Origin: JAVBPP01 sp031549535 | GTDB taxonomy: Bacteria; Bacillota; Clostridia; Oscillospirales; Acutalibacteraceae | Direction of reading: 5' to 3' | DNA length: 19,464 nucleotides | NCBI GenBank assembly: GCA_031549535.1 | Contig: JAVBPP010000056.1 | Location: 1-19,464 of the forward strand | In this document: positions 13,095-19,464 of the stretch, in pieces | Numbering within the stretch: the stretch's first letter is position 1 | Layout: the number at the start of each line of letters is the position of its first letter | The notes under the pieces: model-generated | Seen by the model: only the letters and a program-made list of their open reading frames with translations | The model's database searches: none | Told to the model about the DNA's origin: nothing | Made by a program: the position numbers and the translations under genes

Positions 13095-14445
13095 GAAAAC
13101 AGAGCAAACAAAGGACAACTATTTTTCCGCAGTCGGTGCAATCGTGCTGCGCGGTGATGCGGTGTTATTAGTACGTCATACCTATGGAGGCGCGGCGGGG
13201 CAGCTGTTGAATCCCAGCGGATTTGTCAAGCACGGCGAATTGCCGTATGAAGCGTTAAAACGCGAAGTCATGGAAGAAACAGGCGTTGCAATCGAACCGA
13301 AAGGGCTGCTTGCCGTGCGTTGTTCCCAAAAAGATTGGTGGCTCGTATTTTTAGCGGACTATGTTTCGGGAACACCACGGTCTGACAACAAGGAAAACAG
13401 CGAAGCCCTCTTTATGCCCTGTGACGAAGCGCTTGCGCGTCCGGACATTACAGATGCAACGAAAACGCTTATCGGACTTGCCAAGAAAGGGCAGTTGCTC
13501 ACTCTAAATGAGGCGTATGCAAGTCTGCCCTCCAGTGAGGGACGCGTGATGTTTTCACAGAAGATACCTATTATACGCAATAAAGGAGAAACAAACATGA
13601 CACATGAAAATTTAAAGGGCCGCGTTGCGGTCATCACCGGTGCGGGCGGCGTGTTGTGCAGCGGCTTTGCCAAGGATTTGGCGGCGCAGGGTGCGCGCGT
13701 TGCGGTGCTGGATTTGCGCGCGGAGGCCGCGCAGGCCGTTGCGGACGATATTAAGGCCGCAGGCGGGCAGGCGCTGGCCGTTTCCTGCAATGTGCTGGAA
13801 AAAGAGAGCCTGGAAGAAGCGCGCAAGGCGGTCAACGCCGCGTTCGGCCCCTGCGATATCCTCATCAACGGTGCGGGCGGAAATTCGCCGCTGGGAACCA
13901 CCAGTAAGGACACTTTTTCCATGAGCGACCTCAGCGAAAAAGCGGAGGGCGTAAAAACCTTTTTTGACTTGGACGCAAAGGGCATTGAATTTGTGTTCAA
14001 CCTCAACTTCCTGGGCACGCTGCTGACAACGCAATGTTTCGCAAAAGAAATGGTTGGACGTGAAAACACCTCCATTTTGAATATTTCCTCCATGAATTCC
14101 TATAAACCCTTAACGCGCATCCCTGCGTATTCCGCCGCAAAAGCCGCCGTTTCCAACTTTACACAGTTTATGGCGGTGCATTTTGCAGAGGTGGGTCTGC
14201 GCGTGAACGCCATTGCACCCGGCTTCTTCTCCACCATTCAGAACAAGGCGCTGCTTTATAACGAGGACGGTTCCTTGACCGCCCGTTCTGAAAAAATTTT
14301 GGGGCACACACCGCTGGGACGCTTCGGCAAAACGGATGATCTTACCGGTGCGTTGCTGTTTTTGTGCGATGAAACGTATTCCGGCTTTATCACTGGCGTT
14401 GTGCTGCCGGTGGACGGCGGATTTTCGGCGTATTCGGGCGTTTAA
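13084..14445 (+). CDS. In-frame Nudix hydrolase + SDR reading frame (453 residues)
   Basis: The frame opens with ATG at 13084, overlapping the uxuA end. Residues 12-150 are a Nudix hydrolase: GAIVLRGDAVLLVRH, then a perfect Nudix box GFVKHGELPYEALK-REVMEETGV (46-68, GX5EX7REUXEEXGU) with metal-binding Glu residues. Nudix enzymes hydrolyse nucleoside diphosphates linked to another group. After about residue 150 a linker (SLPSSEGRVMFSQKIPII) runs without any stop into the SDR enzyme listed separately from 13597. The product could be a genuine fusion, or the Nudix gene could have lost its stop codon while the SDR starts independently from its own strong site. The Nudix substrate and its place in uronate catabolism are unclear. 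Confidence 0.75.
   Translation: MRSKKTEQTKDNYFSAVGAIVLRGDAVLLVRHTYGGAAGQLLNPSGFVKHGELPYEALKREVMEETGVAIEPKGLLAVRCSQKDWWLVFLADYVSGTPRSDNKENSEALFMPCDEALARPDITDATKTLIGLAKKGQLLTLNEAYASLPSSEGRVMFSQKIPIIRNKGETNMTHENLKGRVAVITGAGGVLCSGFAKDLAAQGARVAVLDLRAEAAQAVADDIKAAGGQALAVSCNVLEKESLEEARKAVNAAFGPCDILINGAGGNSPLGTTSKDTFSMSDLSEKAEGVKTFFDLDAKGIEFVFNLNFLGTLLTTQCFAKEMVGRENTSILNISSMNSYKPLTRIPAYSAAKAAVSNFTQFMAVHFAEVGLRVNAIAPGFFSTIQNKALLYNEDGSLTARSEKILGHTPLGRFGKTDDLTGALLFLCDETYSGFITGVVLPVDGGFSAYSGV
13597..14445 (+). CDS. uxuB: SDR-type fructuronate reductase (D-mannonate oxidoreductase), internal start
   Basis: This is a 282-residue short-chain dehydrogenase if started at the ATG at 13597, which has AAAGGAG (13582-13588) 8 nt upstream. 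Cofactor motif VITGAGGVLCSG (12-23), NGAGGN (91-96), the catalytic Ser (164/165), Tyr178 and Lys182 in ISSMNSYKPLTRIPAYSAAK, and the terminal PVDGGFSAYSGV place it with the SDR-type mannonate oxidoreductases of Firmicutes (B. subtilis UxuB/YjmF type). The reaction is fructuronate + NAD(P)H to mannonate. It follows uxuA and precedes kdgK, as expected for this pathway. The same frame extends upstream into a Nudix domain. The symbol reflects likely function; specificity within this SDR group is not certain. Confidence 0.8.
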   Translation: MTHENLKGRVAVITGAGGVLCSGFAKDLAAQGARVAVLDLRAEAAQAVADDIKAAGGQALAVSCNVLEKESLEEARKAVNAAFGPCDILINGAGGNSPLGTTSKDTFSMSDLSEKAEGVKTFFDLDAKGIEFVFNLNFLGTLLTTQCFAKEMVGRENTSILNISSMNSYKPLTRIPAYSAAKAAVSNFTQFMAVHFAEVGLRVNAIAPGFFSTIQNKALLYNEDGSLTARSEKILGHTPLGRFGKTDDLTGALLFLCDETYSGFITGVVLPVDGGFSAYSGV

Positions 14446-14465
14446 GCCGGAAAGGGGACTGCTTT

Positions 14466-15563
14466 ATGAATCTGAATTTACGCCCCGCGGTGGATTGCCG
14501 CTATGACGAAATATCCCTGGGTGAAATCATGCTGCGCCTGGACCCCGGCGAGGGCAGAATCAAAACTGCCCGCAGCTTTACGGCCTGGGAGGGCGGCGGC
14601 GAATACAATGTGGCGCGCGGTCTGCGCCGCTGCTTTGGTTTGCGCACTGCCGTGATTACCGCGTTTGCGGATAACGAGGTCGGCCGCCTGGTAGAGGATT
14701 TTATCCTGCAAGGCGGCGTAGACACCCAATTCATCAAATGGATGCCCTATGACGGCATTGGCCGCAATGTGCGGAATGGTTTGAATTTTACGGAGCGCGG
14801 TTTCGGTCTGCGCGGCGCGGTGGGCGTATCCGACCGCGGCAACACGGCGGCCGCGCAACTGAAGGCCTCCGATGTGGATTGGGACTATATTTTTGGTGCG
14901 TGCGGCGTGCGCTGGTTGCATACCGGCGGCATTTACGCGGCGTTGAGCGAAACCTCCGCCGACACGGTTATCGCTGCTGTGAAAAAGGCGAAGCAATACG
15001 GTACGGTGGTTTCCTATGACCTCAACTACCGCCCCTCTTTGTGGAAGGGAATCGGCGGACTGGAAAAAGCGCAGGCTGTCAACAAGGAAATCGCACAGTA
15101 TATTGATGTTATGATTGGCAACGAAGAGGATTTTACCGCCTGCCTGGGGCTTGAGGTCGAGGGCAACGATGAAAGCCTCAAGGAGCTGAGCATTGACGGC
15201 TACTACAAAATGATTGAAAACGCCGTGAAGGAGTACCCCAACTTCCAAGTAGTGGCAACGACTCTGCGCGGCGTGAAAACTGCGACAGTCAACGACTGGA
15301 GCGCCATCTGCTGGGCGGACGGCAAAATTCACAAGGGCTTGGAACTGCCCGCAATGGAAGTGTTTGACCGGGTCGGCGGCGGGGATTCGTTTGCCTCCGG
15401 TTTGATTTACGGTTTGATGGAAACAGGGGACGCGCAGCAGGCGGTGAACTACGGCGTGGCCCACGGCGCACTTGCCATGACGACACCCGGCGACACTTCC
15501 ATGGCAAGCAAAAAGGAAGTGGAGGCGCTCGTAGGTGGCGCGTCCGCGCGTGTACAAAGATAG
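14466..15563 (+). CDS. kdgK: 2-keto-3-deoxygluconate kinase (PfkB family)
   Basis: The 365-residue ribokinase-type sugar kinase has an N-terminal EISLGEIMLRLDPGEGRIKTA strand region, GGGEYNVARGL (43-53) for substrate contact, SYDLNYRPSLW (183-193) and the PfkB signature DRVGGGDSFASG (301-312) with catalytic Asp307. It would phosphorylate KDG to KDPG with ATP. The assignment to KdgK within PfkB rests on the GE-MLRL/NYRP motifs and on its position between the fructuronate reductase and KDPG aldolase genes. The start ATG follows AAAGGGG. The C-terminal ARVQR overlaps nothing, but the stop TAG is embedded in the ribosome binding site of the aldolase gene, giving tight coupling. Confidence 0.93.
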   Translation: MNLNLRPAVDCRYDEISLGEIMLRLDPGEGRIKTARSFTAWEGGGEYNVARGLRRCFGLRTAVITAFADNEVGRLVEDFILQGGVDTQFIKWMPYDGIGRNVRNGLNFTERGFGLRGAVGVSDRGNTAAAQLKASDVDWDYIFGACGVRWLHTGGIYAALSETSADTVIAAVKKAKQYGTVVSYDLNYRPSLWKGIGGLEKAQAVNKEIAQYIDVMIGNEEDFTACLGLEVEGNDESLKELSIDGYYKMIENAVKEYPNFQVVATTLRGVKTATVNDWSAICWADGKIHKGLELPAMEVFDRVGGGDSFASGLIYGLMETGDAQQAVNYGVAHGALAMTTPGDTSMASKKEVEALVGGASARVQR

Positions 15564-15573
15564 GAGAAACAGC

Positions 15574-16215
15574 ATGGATAAAGAACGTATTATAACAAAA
15601 ATTCAAGAATGCGGCATCGTCGCCGTCGTTCGCGCGGAGAGTACAGAGCAGGCGGAACGCATTACGGACGCCTGTATCGAAGGTGGCGTTGCGGCAATCG
15701 AACTGACCTTTACCGTGCCGCATGCGGATAAGGTGATTGAAGGCCTTGCCAAAAAATACACGCCTGATCAGATTATTCTGGGCGCGGGTACGGTCATGGA
15801 CGCGCCCACCGCGCGTATTGCCATGCTCGCCGGGGCACAATATATTGTCAGCCCCTATTTTGACCCCGAAACCGTAAAAATGTGCAACCGTTACCGTGTG
15901 GCGGTGATGCCGGGCGTGATGAGCATCGGCGAAGCTGTGCGCGCCATGGAGGCGGGTGCGGATATCCTCAAAATTTTCCCGGGCGAGCTCTTTGGCCCTA
16001 AAATTATTTCCGCCATCAAAGGCCCGATTCCCTATGCCAAGATGATGCCCACCGGCGGCGTGGATGTGGATAATGTCGGGCAATGGATCAAAGCGGGCGC
16101 GGTAGCAGTCGGCGCGGGCAGCGCCCTAACAGGCGGCGCAAAGTCCGGCGATTACGCATCGATTACCGTAAAGGCAAAGCAGTTTGTGGAGCAGATCCGT
16201 TTGGCGCGCGGGTAG
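15574..16215 (+). CDS. eda: 2-keto-3-deoxy-6-phosphogluconate aldolase
   Basis: The 213-residue class I aldolase cleaves KDPG to pyruvate and glyceraldehyde-3-phosphate. The catalytic residues are in place: Glu43 in AIELTF, Arg20 in VAVVRAE and Schiff-base Lys133 in ADILKIFPGELFG, with AGTVMD, VSPYFDPE and the phosphate-binding MMPTGGV. The start at 15574 is set by TAGGAG, which overlaps the kdgK stop; an in-frame extension to 15535 would overlap kdgK by 29 bp and lacks a site. It is the last enzyme of the operon. No T-run terminator follows, only a weak ACAAC/GTTGT hairpin around 16230-16245. Confidence 0.96.
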   Translation: MDKERIITKIQECGIVAVVRAESTEQAERITDACIEGGVAAIELTFTVPHADKVIEGLAKKYTPDQIILGAGTVMDAPTARIAMLAGAQYIVSPYFDPETVKMCNRYRVAVMPGVMSIGEAVRAMEAGADILKIFPGELFGPKIISAIKGPIPYAKMMPTGGVDVDNVGQWIKAGAVAVGAGSALTGGAKSGDYASITVKAKQFVEQIRLARG

Positions 16216-16237
16216 GCATAACGCATGACACAACGAC

Positions 16238-16369
16238 GTGTTGTTTCATGACGGCGACATAAAACTTCGCTATGAAAAGGCGAAAGACATGGACGCCCTA
16301 GCTGCGTTTGCGACAGACGCATACAGCGTTCACTGGATGCTGTGCAGATATTACTCCTGCATCAAATAG
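16238..16369 (+). pseudogene. Short unidentified coding remnant interrupted by the sixth palindromic element
   Basis: From GTG at 16238 the frame reads LFHDGDIKLRYEKAKDMDAL then AAFATDAYSVHWMLCR before running into the element at 16351 and stopping at 16367. Removing the element with one TA gives AGA-TAG, so the pre-insertion frame would have ended exactly at the insertion site. The composition looks protein-like, but I recognise no family. It has no good ribosome binding site. It may be the tail of a lost gene or a small protein of about 37 residues. Confidence 0.35.
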
Positions 16370-16450
16370 TAGCACGGGTTTTGCGGGATAAAATCCCATA
16401 CAGCAAAGCATTTCATCCCGCAAAACTGCGACCATTACATGCAGGAGCAA
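16351..16450 (+). repeat. Palindromic MITE-like element, copy 6 (TTACTCC-type ends), upstream of obgE
   Basis: This 100-bp palindrome has ends TTACTCCTGCAT and ATGCAGGAGCAA and perfect TA flanks (16349-16350, 16451-16452). The arms TTTTGCGGGAT/ATCCCGCAAAA enclose the loop CCCATACAGCAAAGC. It is most like copies 2 and 3 at the left end of the window and ends 35 nt before the obgE start. Confidence 0.9.
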
Positions 16451-16485
16451 TAGAACCTTATTGCATACCCCAGAAAGGAATTTTT

Positions 16486-17757
16486 ATGTTCGTAGACAAA
16501 GCAAAAATCAAAATCCAGGCCGGAAACGGCGGTGACGGCGCGGTGGCGTTTCACCGCGAAAAATATGGTGCGTCCGGCGGGCCGGACGGCGGTGACGGCG
16601 GGCGCGGTGGCAATATTGTGCTTATCGTGGACGACAGTCTGTCCACTCTGACGGATTTCCGCTATAAACGCAAATATAAGGCGGAGAACGGGCAAAACGG
16701 TTCCGGTAACCGCCGTAGCGGGAAGGGCGGCGCGGATTGCGTGATTCGTGTGCCGCGCGGCACGCTGGTGCGCGAGTTGGAAAGCGGCGCGATTATGGCG
16801 GATATGTCGGCGAACGAGAGCGTCATTCTTGCCAAAGGCGGAAGAGGCGGTTGGGGCAACTCCCATTTCGCCACCCCCACGCGCCAGACCCCCCGTTTTG
16901 CCAAAAGTGGCACCCCCGGCGAGGAGTGGGAAATTGAGCTGGAGCTGAAGCTGCTGGCGGATGTGGGTCTGCTCGGCTTCCCCAATGTTGGAAAATCCAC
17001 GTTTCTATCCGTGGTGAGCGAAGCGAAACCCATCATCGCAAACTACCCCTTCACCACCATTATCCCGGTGCTGGGTGTGGTTTCCTTGGGGGAGGGGACA
17101 AGCTTTGTTATGGCGGATATCCCCGGCCTGATAGAGGGTGCGAGCGAGGGCATTGGCCTGGGGCATGATTTTTTGCGCCATGTGGAGCGTTGCCGCATGC
17201 TCGTGCACATTTTAGATGTTTCCGGCAGCGAGGGACGCGACCCGATTCAGGATTTTGAAACCATCAACGCGGAACTGAAGAACTACCTGCCGGAATTGGC
17301 GGAGCGGCCGCAACTGGTTGCGGCGAACAAAACAGATCTTGCCACCCCGGAACAGCTGGAGCGCCTGCGCACTTATCTGGCGGAGCGCGGCTATCAATTG
17401 CACACCATCTGCGCCCCGATTGCCGAGGGCACACAGGAGCTGGTGAATGCCATTGCCGCCCTGCTGGCGACGCTCCCGCCCATCAAACGCTATGAGACGG
17501 AAAACATCCCCTTCACACTCTTTGAGCAAAAGAAAGACAGCGGCTACCAAATCCGCGTGGAAGATGATATTTATTTCGTGGAGGCGCCGTGGCTGTTAAA
17601 AATTTTGCAGCGCACGGACTTGGACGACTATGAGTCTTTGCAGTATTTCCAGCGTGTGCTGCAGCAAAGCGGCATCATCGCCGCTCTGCAGGAGCAGGGC
17701 ATTCAAGAGGGCGACACCGTTTCTATTTATGATTTAGAATTTGATTTTGTATTATAA
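16486..17757 (+). CDS. obgE: Obg GTPase
   Basis: The 423-residue conserved GTPase acts in 50S ribosome maturation and stress signalling. It has the glycine-rich Obg domain (1-158, with GNGGDGAVAFHREKY and GGPDGGDGGRGG), a G domain with G1 GFPNVGKS (164-171), switch II DIPGLIEGA (211-219) and G4 NKTD (281-284), and a C-terminal OCT domain (about 345-423). The start at 16486 follows AGAAAGGAA. An upstream in-frame extension to 16342 passes through the palindromic element and is rejected. The gene is normally next to rplU/rpmA, but here it sits behind the uronate operon and element copy 6. mrnC follows after 11 bp. Confidence 0.97.
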   Translation: MFVDKAKIKIQAGNGGDGAVAFHREKYGASGGPDGGDGGRGGNIVLIVDDSLSTLTDFRYKRKYKAENGQNGSGNRRSGKGGADCVIRVPRGTLVRELESGAIMADMSANESVILAKGGRGGWGNSHFATPTRQTPRFAKSGTPGEEWEIELELKLLADVGLLGFPNVGKSTFLSVVSEAKPIIANYPFTTIIPVLGVVSLGEGTSFVMADIPGLIEGASEGIGLGHDFLRHVERCRMLVHILDVSGSEGRDPIQDFETINAELKNYLPELAERPQLVAANKTDLATPEQLERLRTYLAERGYQLHTICAPIAEGTQELVNAIAALLATLPPIKRYETENIPFTLFEQKKDSGYQIRVEDDIYFVEAPWLLKILQRTDLDDYESLQYFQRVLQQSGIIAALQEQGIQEGDTVSIYDLEFDFVL

Positions 17758-17768
17758 AGGGGTAACAT

Positions 17769-18161
17769 GTGGAAAAAGCAAACCCAAGCTTAATGAGCCC
17801 GCTTGCGCTTGCCTTTGTGGGTGACGCAGTCTTCACGCTTTTGGTAAAATCGAAGCTCGTCAGTGAGTCAGAAGCGCCGGTGGGTAAGCTGCATGAGGCC
17901 AGCGCAAGGCAGGTCAACGCCGCCGCGCAGGCGAACGCATACCGTGTGTTAGAGCCTCTGCTCACGCAGGCGGAGCGGGACATTTTCAAACGCGGACGCA
18001 ACGCACACACCGCTTCCCTGCCCAAAAATATGTCCGCGGCGGACTACCACCACGCCACAGGCCTGGAAGCTCTGTTCGGCTGGCTCTACCTTTCCGGTCG
18101 GGAGGAGAGAATCTCGGAGCTATTCCATATTTTAAACGAAAACGGGGATGCTAATCAGTGA
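17769..18161 (+). CDS. mrnC: Mini-ribonuclease III
   Basis: The 130-residue RNase III-fold endonuclease has no dsRNA-binding domain. In Firmicutes it matures the ends of 23S rRNA. It has the N-terminal catalytic Asp in LALAFVGDAVF, the LHEASARQVNAAAQA helix, FKRGRNAHTASLPKNMSAADYHHATGLEALFGWLYL with the catalytic Glu in GLEALFG, and no further domain. Start: GTG at 17769 after AAAGGGG (17756-17762); the overlapping ATG at 17767 is in another frame and ends quickly. It is probably co-transcribed with obgE and is followed by a terminator. Confidence 0.92.
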   Translation: MEKANPSLMSPLALAFVGDAVFTLLVKSKLVSESEAPVGKLHEASARQVNAAAQANAYRVLEPLLTQAERDIFKRGRNAHTASLPKNMSAADYHHATGLEALFGWLYLSGREERISELFHILNENGDANQ

Positions 18162-18183
18162 GGTCAGTATCCAATACCATTTC

Positions 18184-18222
18184 GGCTGCAGCCTCATTCA
18201 TATTGAGGCAGCAGCCTTTTTT
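18184..18222 (+). terminator. Rho-independent terminator after mrnC
   Basis: The stem GGCTGC-A-GCCTCA (18184-18196) pairs with TGAGGC-A-GCAGCC (18204-18216) around a 7-nt loop and is followed by TTTTTT. The AGGGGG ribosome binding site of the next gene begins at 18223, directly after the T-run. Confidence 0.88.
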
Positions 18223-18233
18223 AGGGGGCTTCT

Positions 18234-19133
18234 ATGTTTCGCAAAGTAACTGCCCTGCGCCGCAAATTTTTGCGTAAGCAGGATATCCTGCGCTTTCTCG
18301 TTGACAATCTGTTTTACCTTTGCGGCACCTCGCTGTATGCGGTCGCCGTGATGATGTTTTCTGTCCCGAATCAAATTGCCCAGAGCGGAGTTACGGGTAT
18401 TTCTATTTTGCTCAATTACCTGTTTCACACCCCGGTGGGCATCACAAACTTGATTCTCAACGCGCCTTTGATGCTCATCGCCTGGAAATTAATTGGGCGC
18501 GGCTTTGTATTGAAATCCGCCTATGTTACGGCCATGCTCAGCGTGGTGCTGGACCTGCTGGGCGGCATAATTCCGCCGTATCGGGGTGATAAGCTGCTCG
18601 CGGCGCTGTATTGCGGCGTGATTGCCGGGCTTGGGCTTGGGCTTGTGCTCTATCGCGGGGCAACAACCGGCGGCATGGATATTATCGCCCGCCTTGTGCG
18701 CCTAAAGTGGCCGCACATCACCACGGGGCGCGTGATACTATTTGCGGATGCTCTTGTTATCCTGGTCTCCGCACTGGTGTTCCGCAGCTTGGAAAGCGCC
18801 TTGTATGCGGTGATTGTAATTTATATTAATACCCGCCTGATTGACTATATCTTGTTCGGCACGGGCGGCGGCAAGATGCTGATGATTGTAACAGAAAAGG
18901 CGGAGTTGCTGGCGGATGTCATTCTGCACAAAATGAAACGCGGCGTGACCATACTGCCGGTTGAGGGCGCGTATACCAAACAAAAAAAAGAAATGCTCCT
19001 GTGTGCAGTGCGCAATAACGAGGTGGCCAAGCTAACCAAGATTATCTGGGAATACGATGAGTCGCCCTTCATCATTGTCACTGAAGCGGGCGAAATCCTG
19101 GGAGAGGGCTTCCGCAAGCCGGAAAAAATATAA
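18234..19133 (+). CDS. YitT-family membrane protein (YitT + DUF2179)
   Basis: The 299-residue protein has five or six membrane segments between about 22 and 215 (for example LFYLCGTSLYAVAVMMF and LLAALYCGVIAGLGLGLVLY). These include the YitT landmarks SVPNQIAQSGVTGISILLNY and RGATTGGMDIIARLV. A cytoplasmic C-terminal DUF2179 domain follows (about 218-292; MLMIVTEKAELLADVILHKM, RGVTILPVEGAYTKQKKEML). Function is not established; it is probably an integral membrane transporter or regulator. The start ATG follows AGGGGG, which immediately abuts the terminator T-run. No separate promoter is obvious between mrnC and this gene, so expression may depend on readthrough. Confidence 0.92.
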   Translation: MFRKVTALRRKFLRKQDILRFLVDNLFYLCGTSLYAVAVMMFSVPNQIAQSGVTGISILLNYLFHTPVGITNLILNAPLMLIAWKLIGRGFVLKSAYVTAMLSVVLDLLGGIIPPYRGDKLLAALYCGVIAGLGLGLVLYRGATTGGMDIIARLVRLKWPHITTGRVILFADALVILVSALVFRSLESALYAVIVIYINTRLIDYILFGTGGGKMLMIVTEKAELLADVILHKMKRGVTILPVEGAYTKQKKEMLLCAVRNNEVAKLTKIIWEYDESPFIIVTEAGEILGEGFRKPEKI

Positions 19134-19150
19134 AACGATTGTGCGTTATG

Positions 19151-19393
19151 CGGCATATTGGTCAATACTCCGCTCAAGCGAATGGCATTGCCGTATTCCC
19201 TCGTAATCAAAGCTGCGGATTTTCCAATCCAGCCCAAACCTGCCCTCGTTGCAAGAGTTTTCACCGGAAACGGGACTCTGAAATCTTCACTTTGCTTTTG
19301 TGAAAAAAGAGATTTCGCTTCACACCAATCTCCATTAGAATAAAGTGTACCCCGTGTCAAGGACAACATGGGTTTTTGCTCTTCCAAAATCAA
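19151..19393 (-). pseudogene. QueG-like (epoxyqueuosine reductase-related) iron-sulfur protein remnant
   Basis: The minus-strand frame contains FRVPFPVKTLATRAGLGWIG then KSAALITREYGNAIRLSGVL and TNMP. This matches the segment just before the 4Fe-4S cysteine clusters of QueG-type reductases (KTLATRAGLGWIGK...EYG.A.RLS.VLT..P). The homology stops at about 19151, 17 bp from the yitT stop, so both cysteine clusters are missing. Upstream in the same frame a stop (TGA near 19402) precedes further weakly similar sequence toward the window edge. The fragment cannot encode a working enzyme. An unbroken upstream part could lie outside the window, but the 3' truncation is visible here. Confidence 0.7.
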
Positions 19394-19464
19394 AGGATAT
19401 CAGCTATAGTAAAAGGGCTTTACCATTACGCAGGATAGTGCAACGCTGAGGAGCGACATGAGCG

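Noticed and set aside
13359..14093. Antisense open frame opposite the Nudix-SDR region
   Set aside because: The serine/alanine-rich translation mirrors the SDR codons, with no motif or start signal.
14478..15575. Antisense open frame of 365 codons opposite kdgK
   Set aside because: It exactly shadows the kinase gene and carries no recognisable domain.
16342..16485. In-frame N-terminal extension of obgE
   Set aside because: It runs through the palindromic element. The ATG at 16486 has AGAAAGGAA and the protein then begins with the canonical Obg N-terminus.
18845..19150. Continuation of the QueG-like frame antisense to yitT
   Set aside because: Homology ends at TNMP. The rest is the reverse complement of the well-conserved yitT gene.

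Overview
The window looks like a chromosomal segment from a low-GC-lineage Firmicute, most likely an uncultured gut-type member of the Clostridia (Oscillospirales-like). The pointers are the obgE/mrnC/yitT core genes, an SDR-type fructuronate reductase with uxuA, AGGAGG-type ribosome binding sites, TTGNNN-17-TATAAT promoters, and several two-component and FIST-type sensory genes. Taxonomy is inferred from gene content only.

Layout. (1) Positions 1-1135 hold a minus-strand DUF4417-family gene that has been destroyed by five about 101-bp palindromic, MITE-like insertions. Removing each element plus one copy of its TA target restores an almost continuous protein. A sixth copy lies upstream of obgE. 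(2) Positions 1237-5897 are a minus-strand operon: FIST-domain sensor, soluble PAS hybrid histidine kinase, and polytopic DUF6020-like membrane protein. It has a clear promoter at 5985-6013 and a terminator at 1196-1224. (3) Positions 5980-8035 form an AT-rich islet with a GNAT acetyltransferase and an APH-like phosphotransferase. It abuts tRNA-Gly(CCC), and both ends carry similar hairpin/promoter modules. (4) Positions 8191-16215 are a plus-strand catabolic operon: a fused TIM-barrel/Gfo-Idh-MocA protein, a hexapeptide acetyltransferase, a second Gfo/Idh/MocA dehydrogenase, mannonate dehydratase (uxuA), a Nudix domain reading in frame into an SDR fructuronate reductase (uxuB-like), KDG kinase (kdgK) and KDPG aldolase (eda). 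(5) Positions 16216-19133 carry a short coding remnant, the sixth palindromic element, obgE, mini-ribonuclease III (mrnC), a terminator and a YitT-family membrane protein. (6) Positions 19151-19393 hold a truncated QueG-like reductase remnant.

How the genes work together. The operon in (4) supplies the lower hexuronate branch of the Entner-Doudoroff route: fructuronate to mannonate to KDG to KDPG to pyruvate plus glyceraldehyde-3-phosphate. It lacks a uronate isomerase, a transporter, a regulator and a glycoside hydrolase. Two sugar dehydrogenases, one fused to an epimerase/lyase-type TIM barrel, take the upstream position. I infer an oxidoreductive entry route for an uncommon uronate or uronide. 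A cre-like site overlaps the -35 of its promoter, which suggests carbon catabolite control.

The most unusual features are the palindrome family (conserved loop, divergent stems and two kinds of terminal repeat), the TIM-barrel/Gfo fusion at the head of the operon, and the Nudix-SDR readthrough ORF with a strong internal ribosome binding site.
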